64,000 nucleotides of DNA from Opitutales bacterium (GCA_020831485.1 JAFIGG010000004.1:45760-109759); one strand, 5' to 3'; shown: positions 54,462 through 64,000, counted from the first letter of the stretch. Translations and numbers: made by a program. Notes: generated by a model not told the origin, from the sequence alone.

Positions 54462-56798
54462 ATGCTGCTCGACCTCGAATCCCGCACGGTCTCACTGAGT
54501 GTAGGCGAATGTGCGGGGTTTTCACCTCTACCCGCAGTCGGATCCGGAGGCTTCAGTGGAAACTGGCGACTCGAGAGCGGGCGCCAATGGCACCAGACTC
54601 TGGGCGAACAGACCCAACTCGAGCATCCGACTGCCTGCCTCGAGCACGCGGTCGAAGGAACCCTTGAACACCGCAGCTGGACTCTCAGGCTGCGGGGTCG
54701 CATGGATCAGTGGATCCCGAGCGACGCCGGCGGCCTGATCCGCGAAGTGAAAACAGTGAGTGGCCGCCTCCCGGACGATCCGGAAAACCTCTGGCTGCAC
54801 TACCCCGAATACTTCTACCAGATCGGGCTGTATCAGCGCCTGATGGAAAGCACGGAGCTCAGCGGAGCCATCACAGAAGTCCACGCTGAGCTGGTCTTCC
54901 TGGATATCGACGACGGCCTGACCCAGGTCGTGCCGCTGACCGAGGCCCACCACCGCGCCCTGCGCGATCACCTCCACCAATGGGTCGACTATCTGGAAAC
55001 CCGGCGCGAACACCGCATGGAGCTTCAGCGCCTGCCGGATCAAAAGCCCTTCAAGCGTTGGCGGCCGGGACAGGCAGACAGCAGCAGACGCCTCAAAAAC
55101 AGCCTGCACAGCCAATCCGTCAGCCTGTTCGAGGCCCCAACCGGATTTGGCAAAACGGGGATTGTCCTCGATGCCGGAGTGGAGCTGCTGCGTTCGGGGG
55201 CCGTGGACCGGGTCGTATTCTTAACCGGCAAAACCAGTGGCCAACTGGCCGCCGTGCAGCAATTGCAAAACGCCTATGGCGACCCGCAGAGCCTGCTGTT
55301 TTACCGCATGCGCAACCTGCAGCAGCACGCAGACGGGCTGCTCGACCCCGGCCGACTCAGCCCGGAGGAGCAACGCGAACGCTGGCTCTCAGCCGGCATT
55401 CAGCCACACCGCCTTTTTCAGAAGGGAACCGTGGATCTGGAAACGGTGATTGAGCTGGCCCGGAACACCGGTGTGCCCGGATTCGAAATCTCGCGCCTGC
55501 TGCTGCGCTACGCGCAGGTCTGGATTGGCGACTACAACTACATCTTTCATCCGGGCAGCAATGGAGTCTTCACCAATCAGCCGGATTTCGATCCCTCCCG
55601 CAGCCTGCTGATCGTTGACGAGGCGCACAACCTGCCGGACCGCGTTGCCGACGCCTGGAGCGGCACCCTCAGCGTGGATGCGCTGCAGTCCCTGCACGCC
55701 TACGCCCACCAACAATGGCACCACCACCCAATTCTCCGAGACCTCGACCGCATGCTGCGCTGGCTGCCAAAGATGCCGGTCGAGCAGGAACTGGATCCAC
55801 CCGACGAGAGCTTCGTGCACGAGTGGATCGACGGTCTGGTCGAACGCATCCAGTCGACCCCCATCCCCTGGCAGGAGGTGCCTGACACCATTCGCGAGGG
55901 CTTGTGGAACCTGTTAAGCCTACACCAGCTCCAGAGCCATCCGCTCAACCGCAGCCTGACCTGGAAACCAAACCCGGGGCGTCTGGCGATCAGCTGCCTC
56001 GATCCGGCACCCTTGTTGCGCGAAATCCTCAGTCCCTACCACCGCAGCATCCTGTTGTCGGCAACTTTTGGGCCTTTGGAAACCTATCGCAAGCGCTGTG
56101 GGCTCGAGGGCCTCAGCGCGCGTCACATTCCGGGAAAGGCAGACTGGATCGCCCGCGCCTACCGCATCGCCATCGACCTGAGGGTCAACACCCGCTACAA
56201 TGCCCGACGCGCATCCCTGCCGCGGATCTGCGCAAACCTGAACGCACTGCGGGAGCAGAGCGGGCCGGCCGTCGTCGCTTTTGCACCCTCCTACGAATTC
56301 GCCCGCCAGATCGCCGAATACCTTCGTTTTCATCTCCCTGCGCTGCGCGTTATTGAACAGCCACGCAACAGTCAGTCCAGCGGGACCAGTCCGGACGCCT
56401 TCCTCGCCGAAAATCTGCCATTCTGCGACATTCTGCTATTGATCATGGGCAGCCCCTTCGCCGAAAGCATCGACCAACTGGGTGGGAAGGTGCACTGTGC
56501 CAGCATCATCAGCCCCGGCTTACCCTCTCGCGACTTCCTCAGTCTCCAACGCTTTGAAGCCGATCTTGGAAATGAGCGCGAACGATTCCTACGGCACTCG
56601 CAGATCCCCGGAATGATCCGCGTCGCCCAGGCTATGGGCCGGCTCGTCCGCGACCCCGCCCACCGGGTCTCAGTACTACTCCAATGCGAACGCTTTGCCG
56701 AAGCCTCAACCGCACAACTCCTGCCCGACTACTGCCGCAGAGCCAAACTGATTACCGACGACGCCGATTGGGAGCAGTGGGTGGCGGACGGGCAATAG
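54462..56798 (+). CDS. RecB-like nuclease fused to DinG/Rad3-type helicase, lacking Fe-S cysteines
   Basis: The protein has 778 residues. Residues about 60-185 look like a RecB/Cas4-type PD-(D/E)xK nuclease: GRMDQW (D82), REVKT (E95, K97), and YFYQIGLYQRL (Q120, Q125). From 215 on comes a superfamily 2 helicase of the DinG/XPD kind: FEAPTGFGKT (P-loop 225-232), LLIVDEAHN (D386, H389), LLSATFG, and the final QAMGRLVRDP motif. DinG/XPD enzymes carry four cysteines for a [4Fe-4S] cluster between motifs I and II; here no cysteine lies in that segment, and the site aligns to VPGFEISRLLLRYAQ. Likely a DNA repair or recombination enzyme without the cluster. Confidence 0.85.
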   Translation: MLLDLESRTVSLSVGECAGFSPLPAVGSGGFSGNWRLESGRQWHQTLGEQTQLEHPTACLEHAVEGTLEHRSWTLRLRGRMDQWIPSDAGGLIREVKTVSGRLPDDPENLWLHYPEYFYQIGLYQRLMESTELSGAITEVHAELVFLDIDDGLTQVVPLTEAHHRALRDHLHQWVDYLETRREHRMELQRLPDQKPFKRWRPGQADSSRRLKNSLHSQSVSLFEAPTGFGKTGIVLDAGVELLRSGAVDRVVFLTGKTSGQLAAVQQLQNAYGDPQSLLFYRMRNLQQHADGLLDPGRLSPEEQRERWLSAGIQPHRLFQKGTVDLETVIELARNTGVPGFEISRLLLRYAQVWIGDYNYIFHPGSNGVFTNQPDFDPSRSLLIVDEAHNLPDRVADAWSGTLSVDALQSLHAYAHQQWHHHPILRDLDRMLRWLPKMPVEQELDPPDESFVHEWIDGLVERIQSTPIPWQEVPDTIREGLWNLLSLHQLQSHPLNRSLTWKPNPGRLAISCLDPAPLLREILSPYHRSILLSATFGPLETYRKRCGLEGLSARHIPGKADWIARAYRIAIDLRVNTRYNARRASLPRICANLNALREQSGPAVVAFAPSYEFARQIAEYLRFHLPALRVIEQPRNSQSSGTSPDAFLAENLPFCDILLLIMGSPFAESIDQLGGKVHCASIISPGLPSRDFLSLQRFEADLGNERERFLRHSQIPGMIRVAQAMGRLVRDPAHRVSVLLQCERFAEASTAQLLPDYCRRAKLITDDADWEQWVADGQ

Positions 56799-56861
56799 CA
56801 CTTGCGCACCCGCCACTCAGGAGGCTTTCAGGCAATTCCCAGAGTCGACCTGGTGCGACCA

Positions 56862-57929
56862 CTAATCACTCTCCTCAGACTCAACCCGATGCCGGCGCAT
56901 CTGACTGAGCGAGGCGTGCCCAAGGCGAAAATTGACGGCATACTCCATGTAGGGCAGCAGCGAACCCAGCTCCTCAAAGCCCCGTTCAGAACGGGCCGTA
57001 TTGAAGCGATCCAGCAAAAGCACGTCGAGAATGACCGGATCCACAGCCAGCCACATTAGCGGCTCCGAACGCGTGTAGTGGGCATTGAAAAAGGGTCCGC
57101 CGATAAACTGATAGCTCTCCAGCGTAACGATCGAAAACGCCCAGGTATCCATTAGCTCGGGAATTGCCGCGATTTCGGCCACCGCAATAGGAGCATTGAC
57201 CGGACTACCCAGGAAGCGTCGGTGATTGGTGACATTCCAGATCGATGCGTTTACCATAGCACCCGAAACCCCCACCGCATACTGCTCGATCGCCATCGGC
57301 AGATTGATCCAGAAATCCACCTCATTGATCAGCGGTGATGCCAGGTAACTGCGTCGCATCTGCCCTGGATCCAGATCAAACTGGGCACTACCCAACAGTT
57401 CGCGCGTCATTGGGTTGCTGAATTCCTCCGGCAGCGGACTTTCGTAATACCACAGTGGATCCCGCAGAGCCGGGTCGTCCAGGTGCAGTACGCGGACCCC
57501 TTCAAAATAAGGGCCCCTATCCCGCTCCGACAATGGAGGCAAGTACCCCGCGGACCGCAGCCCCGTCTCGCGGGTATCAAAAAGCAGAATGTCATCACGG
57601 CTAAACCCGCGCTGCTCAAGTGCGGCTATAACGGCACGGGTCAGGCCGTGAGGAGTCTTCAACCCTGAACCGGAATGGGTGTAAAGCTTGATCCCGGCCT
57701 TGCCCCTGCTCCCAGGTCGCAAAGCTTCGCCCTTGCGGGCCTCGAAGGCCTCGATCACTCGCTCCACTGCTTGTTCGTAGGAGCTGTCACCAAAACCATC
57801 CAGCGGTGTTTCCCAGACATGGCCATGAAAGGCTTCCCGTTCTCCGTCAAATCCCCAGAAATTTCCGCCCCAAACCCACGCAGGAAGAAGCAGTAAGAAC
57901 ATTGCATTAACTGCGTAAAGGTATTTCAC
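56862..57929 (-). CDS. Exported DUF362-like protein
   Basis: The protein is 355 residues from a GTG start. A signal peptide (MKYLYAVNAMFLLLLPAWVW, then GG) is followed by a domain that resembles DUF362. Features are KAGIKLYTHSGSGLKTPHGL, a SRDDILLFDTRETGLRSAGY stretch and EVDFWINLPMAIEQYAVGVS. Many DUF362 proteins carry ferredoxin-type cysteines; this one has no cysteine at all. Function unknown; it probably works in the periplasm. It is divergent from the TPR lipoprotein with only 26 bp between the starts, so their promoters must overlap the neighbouring coding sequence or each other. Confidence 0.65.
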   Translation of the reverse strand: MKYLYAVNAMFLLLLPAWVWGGNFWGFDGEREAFHGHVWETPLDGFGDSSYEQAVERVIEAFEARKGEALRPGSRGKAGIKLYTHSGSGLKTPHGLTRAVIAALEQRGFSRDDILLFDTRETGLRSAGYLPPLSERDRGPYFEGVRVLHLDDPALRDPLWYYESPLPEEFSNPMTRELLGSAQFDLDPGQMRRSYLASPLINEVDFWINLPMAIEQYAVGVSGAMVNASIWNVTNHRRFLGSPVNAPIAVAEIAAIPELMDTWAFSIVTLESYQFIGGPFFNAHYTRSEPLMWLAVDPVILDVLLLDRFNTARSERGFEELGSLLPYMEYAVNFRLGHASLSQMRRHRVESEESD

Positions 57930-57955
57930 TTATCTATCATTGCGAATAAAACAGG

Positions 57956-59350
57956 ATGATTGTCCAACCAGAAAAGTTTTTGTTCCCGCTCTTGCTGGTG
58001 CTGTTGTCGACCCTGATGGCCTGCAGCAAGCCGGAGCCTACCCTTGAGGAACGCCTTGCACAGGCCCAATCCCTGCAGGATACCGGCGAACTGGCGGAAG
58101 CCATTGAGCGCTTCGAAGCCCTCAGTTCGGAATATCCGGAACGAGTGGATATTTTGGAATCCCTCGCCTTCGCCTACATTGAGGCGGACCAGCAATTGCT
58201 CGCCGGTTTCACTTTCACCACCATAGCGGAAATGGTGGAAAGCGCGCCGGAATACCGTATCTACGCCGCCGAGTCCTTCGCCAGCGCGAATGACCGCGAC
58301 GCCATGCTCGAACAATACCGCGCCTACCTTCAGGAAGCCCCCAACGACCGCAGCATTTGGATTGTCCTGGCCGAGACGCTGGATGAAGCCGGCAATCGCA
58401 GCGATGCGCTGGACGCCTATCTGCGGGTCGACCGCCTGCGTGCGGATGGAGCCACGCGAATCCGAATCGGACAACTCTATCTTCAGGCAGACAATTTATC
58501 CCAGGCACAAAACTGGTTTGCCCGGGCCCTGAACGATTTTCCACACACCGAAGAGGAGGCGCTCTACGGCCTGTTCGAAACCGCCTGGTTGTCACGCCGC
58601 TTCGCGGATGCGGAGCAGTTGCTCGAGGCCCTGGAGGAAATCAATCCGGAGCGGGTCGATGAATCAGAGCTGGCGGACGCGAAAGAGCAATTGCGCGAAT
58701 GGCGCCGCCGCCAGGACGAAGCCGCGGCCGCTGCGGCCGCCATAGCGGAACGCCGCGAGCGTGAAGAAGCGGCCGAGCCTTTCGATGTCGATCTTGCCGA
58801 AGCCGCCCGAGCCACGGAACCGGAAGACACCGAGACCGAAGCGCGGCAAAGGGAACGACCACCGCGGGAAACCGAAACCACTCCAGACACTGCTGAGGAC
58901 GATCTACGCGTGCGGGCACGCGCGGCCTTCAGCCGTGGCGACGCCAGTGAAGCGGTCCGCCTGTTTCGCCAGGCACTTGTGGACCACCCGGACGATGCCA
59001 CCCTTTGGCGCCAGCTCAGCGACGCAGCCCTGCAGACAGGCGACACGGGCTGGGCTCAGGCAGCTGCCAGCGAAGCCCTGCGCCTCGACCCAGACAACCC
59101 GCGCACCGTTCTGCAATACATCCGCGCAAACAGTGACCAGTGGGCCTCGGATCGCTGGCTGAGGGAAATGGAGTCGGCCTATCGCCGCTTCCCCCGCACC
59201 CCAGAAATTATTTTACACCTCGCCCGCGGCTACCTGAGCCTCGAAAATAATCGCCGCAGCGCACGCCTGCTGTTTGATGAATTCCTGCGCATTGCGCCCG
59301 AAGACCATCCGGAACGCCCGATGGTGGAAGCCGAACGCCGTCGGCTCTGA
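57956..59350 (+). CDS. TPR-repeat lipoprotein
   Basis: The protein has 464 residues. Lipoprotein signal with lipobox LMAC (C23). At least eight TPR-like helices pairs follow: SLQDTGELAEAIERFEALSS, FTFTTIAEMVESAPEYRIYA, then SIWIVLAETLDEAGNRSDAL and so on. A charged, disordered linker (about 245-320, Ala/Glu/Arg-rich) separates them from a second TPR block (AAFSRGDASEAVRLFRQALV onward). It should be a membrane-anchored scaffold in the periplasm or on the outer membrane; the partner is unknown. It lies 15 bp before dnaG and may share its transcript. Confidence 0.85.
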   Translation: MIVQPEKFLFPLLLVLLSTLMACSKPEPTLEERLAQAQSLQDTGELAEAIERFEALSSEYPERVDILESLAFAYIEADQQLLAGFTFTTIAEMVESAPEYRIYAAESFASANDRDAMLEQYRAYLQEAPNDRSIWIVLAETLDEAGNRSDALDAYLRVDRLRADGATRIRIGQLYLQADNLSQAQNWFARALNDFPHTEEEALYGLFETAWLSRRFADAEQLLEALEEINPERVDESELADAKEQLREWRRRQDEAAAAAAAIAERREREEAAEPFDVDLAEAARATEPEDTETEARQRERPPRETETTPDTAEDDLRVRARAAFSRGDASEAVRLFRQALVDHPDDATLWRQLSDAALQTGDTGWAQAAASEALRLDPDNPRTVLQYIRANSDQWASDRWLREMESAYRRFPRTPEIILHLARGYLSLENNRRSARLLFDEFLRIAPEDHPERPMVEAERRRL

Positions 59351-59365
59351 TCGCCTCCCGCATCC

Positions 59366-61243
59366 ATGCCTCGCATCACAGCCGCATCCATTGAAGCGAT
59401 CAAAACCCGTATTCCCCTTGAGGAAGTCGCGGGCCGTCTGGTGCAACTTAAACGGGCAGGCCGCAACTGGCGGGGGTTAAGTCCCTTTTCCAACGAAAAG
59501 ACCCCGTCGTTCTACGTCCTGCCCGACAAAAACATCTTCAAATGCTTCTCCACCGGACTCGCCGGCGACGTCATCCGTTTTATTCAGGAAACCGAGAAGC
59601 TGGAGTTCGTCGAAGCCATTGAGACCCTCGCCGAACGCCACGGAGTCAACATCGAATACGAAGATGGTGGAGGACCATCAACCGCCTTCCGCTCCCTCCG
59701 CAAGGAGATCCTCGAAATTCACGAATACGCGGCCGACTTCTATCACCGCCAATTTCTCAGCGACGAGGGCGACGGCCCCGCGATCCGCAAGTATTGGCAG
59801 GACCAGCGAGGATTTCCCATGGAAGTCGCCAGCAATTTCAAAATCGGCTACGCCCCACCGCAGGGTAATGCGCTCAACCAGCTGCTGCTGAAAAAAGAAT
59901 TCAGCGAAGAGGCCATCCAGCAGTGCGGTCTCTTCTACGATGCCCGCGGACGCCGCGAAGTCGGCCAATGGAAAGCCCGCTTCCGCGGAAGACTGATGAT
60001 TCCCATCCGCAACATCCAGGGCCAGATCATCGCCTTCACGGCCCGCCAGCTGGACAGCACCCCCGACGACGATCCCGCCCGCGAGGCCAAATACGTAAAT
60101 TCACCGGAAACACCCGTTTTCCACAAGGGGCGCATGCTCTTCAACCTCGACCGCGCCTCGCGTCCGGCCACCGAGCGCAACTGCTTCTACATGGTCGAGG
60201 GTCAGCTGGACGCCCTCCGCTGCACCCACGCCGGCTTCGAAAACACCGTCGCTCCCCAGGGCACCGGCGTCACCGAAGAACAACTGAGGCTGCTTGGACG
60301 CTACAGCCACCAGCTGACCATTCTGCTCGACGGCGACCGCGCCGGCCGCGAAGCTGCCCTCCGCATCCTTCCCATCGCCCTGCGGGCCGAGATTGAAGTA
60401 AGCTTTGTGACCCTTCCCGATGGCAGCGACCCGGACAGTTACATCCAGGAACACGGCAAGGAAGCCTGGCAAAAACTGCTCGATCAGGCCATTACCGCAA
60501 TGGAGTTTGCCCTGCCTGCCCTGCTGCAGCGCCACCCGGATACACCCATCGGCCGCCGTGAAGCCTTCCAGGACCTCTTTCACATCCTGCGCGAGAGCGA
60601 ATCCGCCATCGTCCGCAACGCCTACCTGGAAGACGCCATCGTCATCTCCCGCGAAGAGGCCCACGCCATCCGCCAGGACTTCGAACACTTCCTCCACACA
60701 GCCACTCCGGTGGTGCGTCGGAGCCAGGATTCCGAGCCTCCGGCCCCGGTAAAAAAGCAGCACGATAGTTTGACAACGCTGGAAGGAGTCTTACTTTGGA
60801 TCGTTTTGCAGGATGTTAATTGGGCACAAAGACTGGCTCAGGTCATCGACCACCACTGGATACAATCCGACTCTCCCGAAGGCAAAGTCCTCGCTCGAAT
60901 CCTGGCCGAAGCAGAAGCAGAAACTTGGGAAGGCGCTCATCAGATTGACGAGTTGCTTGACACCCAAGCCGAACGCGACTGTTTTTTTGCGGTTTACGCA
61001 GAAGAACGCCCGATGGAAAACGTCGAAGCCATTGCAAATGAATGCCTTCTCAAACTTGCACGACGCCATATTCAAAACCAGATTGAACAGCTTTCCGGTC
61101 AGCTTGCGGACCGCTCGACCGACGCAGAGACCCTGCGCCGGATTTTCAGCGATCGCAAAAAACTGAGCCAACTGAAGCAGGACCTGATTAAACATCCTCC
61201 GCAGATCCAATTGCCAACCACTGAAACGAAATCCCTCAACTGA
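59366..61243 (+). CDS. dnaG: DNA primase DnaG with degenerate zinc ribbon
   Basis: The protein has 625 residues. It makes RNA primers for replication. The catalytic core has the RNA-polymerase and TOPRIM parts ([32 protein letters not shown]). The N-terminal zinc ribbon is damaged: in DnaG it is normally C-x2-H-x17-C-x2-C, but here the positions are S39, S42, C60 and T63, so three of four ligands are gone, although the surrounding [18 protein letters not shown] remains recognisable. The C-terminal region, about 430-625, should hold the helicase-interaction domain. It is followed 12 bp later by rpoD, as in the classical macromolecular synthesis operon. Confidence 0.95.
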   Translation: MPRITAASIEAIKTRIPLEEVAGRLVQLKRAGRNWRGLSPFSNEKTPSFYVLPDKNIFKCFSTGLAGDVIRFIQETEKLEFVEAIETLAERHGVNIEYEDGGGPSTAFRSLRKEILEIHEYAADFYHRQFLSDEGDGPAIRKYWQDQRGFPMEVASNFKIGYAPPQGNALNQLLLKKEFSEEAIQQCGLFYDARGRREVGQWKARFRGRLMIPIRNIQGQIIAFTARQLDSTPDDDPAREAKYVNSPETPVFHKGRMLFNLDRASRPATERNCFYMVEGQLDALRCTHAGFENTVAPQGTGVTEEQLRLLGRYSHQLTILLDGDRAGREAALRILPIALRAEIEVSFVTLPDGSDPDSYIQEHGKEAWQKLLDQAITAMEFALPALLQRHPDTPIGRREAFQDLFHILRESESAIVRNAYLEDAIVISREEAHAIRQDFEHFLHTATPVVRRSQDSEPPAPVKKQHDSLTTLEGVLLWIVLQDVNWAQRLAQVIDHHWIQSDSPEGKVLARILAEAEAETWEGAHQIDELLDTQAERDCFFAVYAEERPMENVEAIANECLLKLARRHIQNQIEQLSGQLADRSTDAETLRRIFSDRKKLSQLKQDLIKHPPQIQLPTTETKSLN

Positions 61244-61254
61244 TTTCAACCAGC

Positions 61255-63174
61255 ATGCCAGCAAGCACCAAAAAAACCGCTAAAAAAGCCACCACCAAAA
61301 AGGCCGCAGCCAAAAAGACTGCGACCAAAAAAACTGCTGCCAAAAAGGCTCCCACGGCAAAAAAAGCCGTGAAAAAAACCACCAAAAAGGCCGCAGCTAA
61401 AACGTCTGAAGGGCCTGAAGAAGCTCCTGGCAAGACCAACGCGGAACTGGCTGCAGAGATCCATGAGCACGCAAAAAGGGCCGCCAAGAAGCGCAAAGAA
61501 GAAGCAGGTGCGGAAGCCAGCGAAGCGCCAAAAGGCGATGTCAATGAACGCATTCGCAACCTGATCCGCAAGTCCAAGGAACAGGGCTTCCTGACCTACA
61601 AGGATATCAACGACACCCTGCCGGAGACGATCGACAGCCCGAACGAGATCGAGAACGTTATCACGATTCTTGAAAACCTCGATGTCGACATCATCGATTC
61701 CGAAGAGGTCGAAGGCTACAAGCAGCGCCAGGAGGAAAGCAACGAGGAGGAAATGCGCACGGCGCAGTCCGATATCCTCGACGACCCGGTTCGCATGTAT
61801 TTGAAGCAGATGGGCCAGGTGCCGCTGCTGACCCGCGAAGAGGAAGTTGCCATTTCAAAGCGCATTGAAGATGCGGAAATGCGCGCCATGGACACCTTGT
61901 TCTCGGTCGCTTTCACCCGCGGTTTCCAAAAGGAACTGGCGCAGAAGCTGATCAACCGGGATGAACGTTTTGACCGAGTCGTGCTCGATAAAAAAATCGA
62001 AAGTCGCGAGCAGTATTTCAAGCTGATCCCCACTTTGATCGAACAGATTGAAGATCTGGAGAAGAAACTCGACAGGGCCTGGGGCGAAATGCACGGCGAA
62101 GACGAAGCCGCGGCCAAGCGCGCCACCAAGCGCTACGACAAATACGAGTCCGAGCTGAAGCCAATCTTCCGCAAATTCTGCTTTAAACTGAAAGTTTTTG
62201 AAGAGTATCTGGAGACCTTGGATCCGATGGTCCGGGAGATCCATGACTTGGTGGAAAGTCTTGCCCTCGCCGAGCGTGCGCAAACCCGTCGCGGTCGCTC
62301 GATTGACGTGAATAAGGTTTCCCGCCGGCTCAGCGAGATCCACCGCCAAATCCGGGTGGAGCCCGATCGTTTTCTGGAGTTGATCCGCGAGACCCGTAAG
62401 GGCATGCGCCAGGCCCACCGCGCCAAAACTGAGATGGTTGAAGCCAACCTGCGTCTGGTCATTTCGATCGCCAAAAAATACACCAATCGCGGCCTCAGCT
62501 TCCTCGACCTAATTCAGGAAGGCAATATGGGCCTGATGAAGGCGGTTGAGAAATTCGAATACCGCCGCGGTTACAAGTTCAGCACCTATGCCACCTGGTG
62601 GATTCGTCAGGCCATTACGCGCTCGATCGCCGATCAAGCGCGCACGATCCGCATCCCGGTGCACATGATCGAAACGCTCAATAAGGTCATGCAGGTCCAG
62701 AAACAGTTGCTCCAGGAGCTGGGTCACGAGCCAACCGCCGAGGAAGTCGCCGAGGAAATGGATCTCCCGGTGGAGCGCGTGCAGCAGATCATGAAGATGG
62801 CTCAGCAGCCAATCTCCCTGCAGAGTCCGGTCGGCGACAGTGACGACACCAATTTCGGCGATTTCATTGAAGACAAAGGCGCTGAGAATCCCTACGATAT
62901 GACTGCCTACAGCTTGCTGCGGGAAAAGATCATGGACGTGCTGGATTCCCTCACCGACCGCGAACGCCGCGTGCTTAGCCTGCGCTTCGGTCTGGTCGAC
63001 GGCTACAGCCGCACGCTCGAAGAAGTTGGCCGCCAGTTCAATGTCACGCGCGAACGCATTCGTCAGATCGAGGCTAAAGCCCTGCGCAAAATGCGTCACC
63101 CAACCCGTATCCGCCAGCTGCATGGTTTCTTTGAGCCCGAACACATCAAGGGTCAGCTCGAAGCCAATCCCTGA
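61255..63174 (+). CDS. rpoD: Primary sigma factor RpoD with lysine-rich H1-like N-terminal tail
   Basis: The protein has 639 residues. Residues about 6-48 are Lys/Ala/Thr repeats (e.g. [20 protein letters not shown]) like the C-terminal tail of histone H1. Region 1.1 follows (about 97-160, [20 protein letters not shown]). Then come region 1.2 ([20 protein letters not shown]), a non-conserved insert, region 2 ([59 protein letters not shown]), region 3 and region 4 ([40 protein letters not shown]). It should be the housekeeping sigma factor recognising -35/-10 promoters. Confidence 0.97.
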   Translation: MPASTKKTAKKATTKKAAAKKTATKKTAAKKAPTAKKAVKKTTKKAAAKTSEGPEEAPGKTNAELAAEIHEHAKRAAKKRKEEAGAEASEAPKGDVNERIRNLIRKSKEQGFLTYKDINDTLPETIDSPNEIENVITILENLDVDIIDSEEVEGYKQRQEESNEEEMRTAQSDILDDPVRMYLKQMGQVPLLTREEEVAISKRIEDAEMRAMDTLFSVAFTRGFQKELAQKLINRDERFDRVVLDKKIESREQYFKLIPTLIEQIEDLEKKLDRAWGEMHGEDEAAAKRATKRYDKYESELKPIFRKFCFKLKVFEEYLETLDPMVREIHDLVESLALAERAQTRRGRSIDVNKVSRRLSEIHRQIRVEPDRFLELIRETRKGMRQAHRAKTEMVEANLRLVISIAKKYTNRGLSFLDLIQEGNMGLMKAVEKFEYRRGYKFSTYATWWIRQAITRSIADQARTIRIPVHMIETLNKVMQVQKQLLQELGHEPTAEEVAEEMDLPVERVQQIMKMAQQPISLQSPVGDSDDTNFGDFIEDKGAENPYDMTAYSLLREKIMDVLDSLTDRERRVLSLRFGLVDGYSRTLEEVGRQFNVTRERIRQIEAKALRKMRHPTRIRQLHGFFEPEHIKGQLEANP

Positions 63175-63192
63175 TCGGCAAAAACGGTTTTC

Positions 63193-63651
63193 ATGACAAA
63201 CGAATCCTCCTGGATCCAAACCTGGTCAAGCGAACGCGCCGCCGGCTCTCCAAACCTACGCCTGCAATGGGAACACGCCTTGAAGCAATTGGCTGCCTGT
63301 GGCTTGAGTCAGGAAGCGGGCCGTTCGCTTTTCGACGACGCCGCCTCCCCGTCCGCGCTTGCAGCTATCTGCCACTGCTTACAGCGGGAGGAAGCCGCGC
63401 AGCAAAGTGTCTGTCTGGAAAACCTGTATAAAGCCGTCGACGATTATGCCTTTTCGATACAGGACTGGCTGGAATCCTTCGTGCCCATGCACCAATGGCT
63501 CAAAGCCAATGGCAAACGTGCCCGCTTCGACGACGCTCTCGGCTTTATCGAATGCTCCGCCTCCATGGCGGAAACCACTCACAGGACTGCCACCTTCCAG
63601 CAGATCACTGAGTCCATGCTGGCCGAACACGGCTTCGATGCCGCCGAGTAG
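63193..63651 (+). CDS. Hypothetical protein downstream of rpoD
   Basis: The protein has 152 residues. It is predicted soluble and mostly helical, with no signal peptide. The central part (SLFDDAASPSALAAICHCLQ, YAFSIQDWLESFVPMHQWLK) has no recognised domain. It starts 18 bp after the rpoD stop and is probably in the same operon. Nothing can be said of its function. Confidence 0.6.
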   Translation: MTNESSWIQTWSSERAAGSPNLRLQWEHALKQLAACGLSQEAGRSLFDDAASPSALAAICHCLQREEAAQQSVCLENLYKAVDDYAFSIQDWLESFVPMHQWLKANGKRARFDDALGFIECSASMAETTHRTATFQQITESMLAEHGFDAAE

Positions 63652-63667
63652 TGCTGCGACCAAGAAA

Positions 63668-64000
63668 TTAAGCCTTCTGAATACTGACAGTCCCAGGACC
63701 GGTAAACAGCAAGCCGGCAAAAACGGCGCCAAAGGTCAAGGCCTGCGCGTAGCTGGCAAACGCATCCCCGGCGTTCAGGTGCATTGCAAGCGCAACGACC
63801 ATGATGAAGAGCAACACGGCGGCAGCAGGACGAAACAGTAAACCGATCGCCACAAGAATACCTCCGATCAACTCACCGCCGGCTGCGAGGATCCCAAACA
63901 AAAGCGCAAACACACTGTCCCCACTGACCGGGATGCCTATATTCGAAATCGCACTGCCGATAAACCGCAGGGTCTCCTCCCCTTCGCGGAACTTATTCAG
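63668..64000 (-). CDS. DoxX-family membrane protein, 5' end outside the window
   Basis: The frame runs on the minus strand from the window edge to 63668, so the N terminus is missing; the GTG at 63913 would be an internal codon. Visible residues give LRFIGSAISNIGIPVSGDSV, then hydrophobic helices GGELIGGILVAIGLLFRPAA, AVLLFIMVVALAMHLNAGDA and SYAQALTFGAVFAGLLFTGP. This is the second half of the four-helix DoxX fold, related to the protein at 47829-48263. It converges on the small gene downstream of rpoD. Confidence 0.88.
   Translation of the reverse strand: MNKFREGEETLRFIGSAISNIGIPVSGDSVFALLFGILAAGGELIGGILVAIGLLFRPAAAVLLFIMVVALAMHLNAGDAFASYAQALTFGAVFAGLLFTGPGTVSIQKA

Overview
The window is GC-rich, densely coded chromosomal DNA from a Gram-negative bacterium. 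Evidence for an outer membrane is a porin-like protein, a predicted beta-barrel, lipoproteins with lipoboxes, two TonB-type C-terminal domains and a Psp envelope-stress locus. The RpoD with an H1-histone-like lysine tail, a DnaG with an eroded zinc ribbon, the eukaryote-type kinase and the GH112 phosphorylase together suggest the PVC superphylum, perhaps Verrucomicrobiota (Opitutae). That placement is inference from gene content, not a phylogeny. No phage, insertion sequence, CRISPR array or plasmid function was seen; the region looks like core chromosome.

Layout. 1-4.6 kb: the end of an Ig-like-domain protein, a Ser/Thr kinase fused to a formylglycine-enzyme-like domain, a small predicted beta-barrel and a lipoprotein. 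4.7-10.2 kb: a YdeP-type molybdoenzyme overlapping fdhD, then an ankyrin/TonB-C protein. 10.5-17 kb: a GH112 galactosyl-HexNAc phosphorylase, a class V aminotransferase and PEP carboxylase. 17-19.6 kb (minus strand): a tightly packed EVE protein, aroB and 5'-3' exonuclease operon, then a cNMP-domain histidine kinase. 20.8-23.4 kb: pspA-pspB-pspC divergent from pspF, with a sigma-54-like promoter between them. 23.4-25.4 kb: tRNA-Arg(CCG), metW and metX. 25.5-31.5 kb: a porin coupled to an orphan solute-binding protein, a nitroreductase, a GltS-type symporter, a lipoprotein and pyrophosphatase. 31.6-37.9 kb: gltD and gltB (glutamate synthase). 38-45 kb: two tandem Kef-type antiporters and an HrpA helicase. 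45-48.3 kb: membrane proteins, an aldo/keto reductase, and a MarR and DoxX pair. 48.5-54.4 kb: a complete seven-gene Mrp cation/proton antiporter operon. 54.5-57.9 kb: a RecB-like nuclease fused to a DinG-type helicase, and a DUF362-like exported protein. 58-64 kb: a TPR lipoprotein, dnaG, rpoD, a small unknown gene and a DoxX gene cut by the window edge.

Functional themes are nitrogen and sulfur assimilation (gltBD, metXW, GltS), ion and pH homeostasis (two Kef-type proteins and Mrp), envelope stress (psp) and the dnaG-rpoD macromolecular synthesis pair.

The main unexplained structure lies in intergenic DNA. There are two families of short dispersed repeats, mostly just 3' of stop codons: perfect GC-rich hairpins with related arms, and arrays of a 9-bp unit GTGGACNNN. 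The most unusual proteins are the DnaG lacking three of four zinc ligands and the nuclease-helicase fusion lacking the iron-sulfur cysteines usual for its helicase family.
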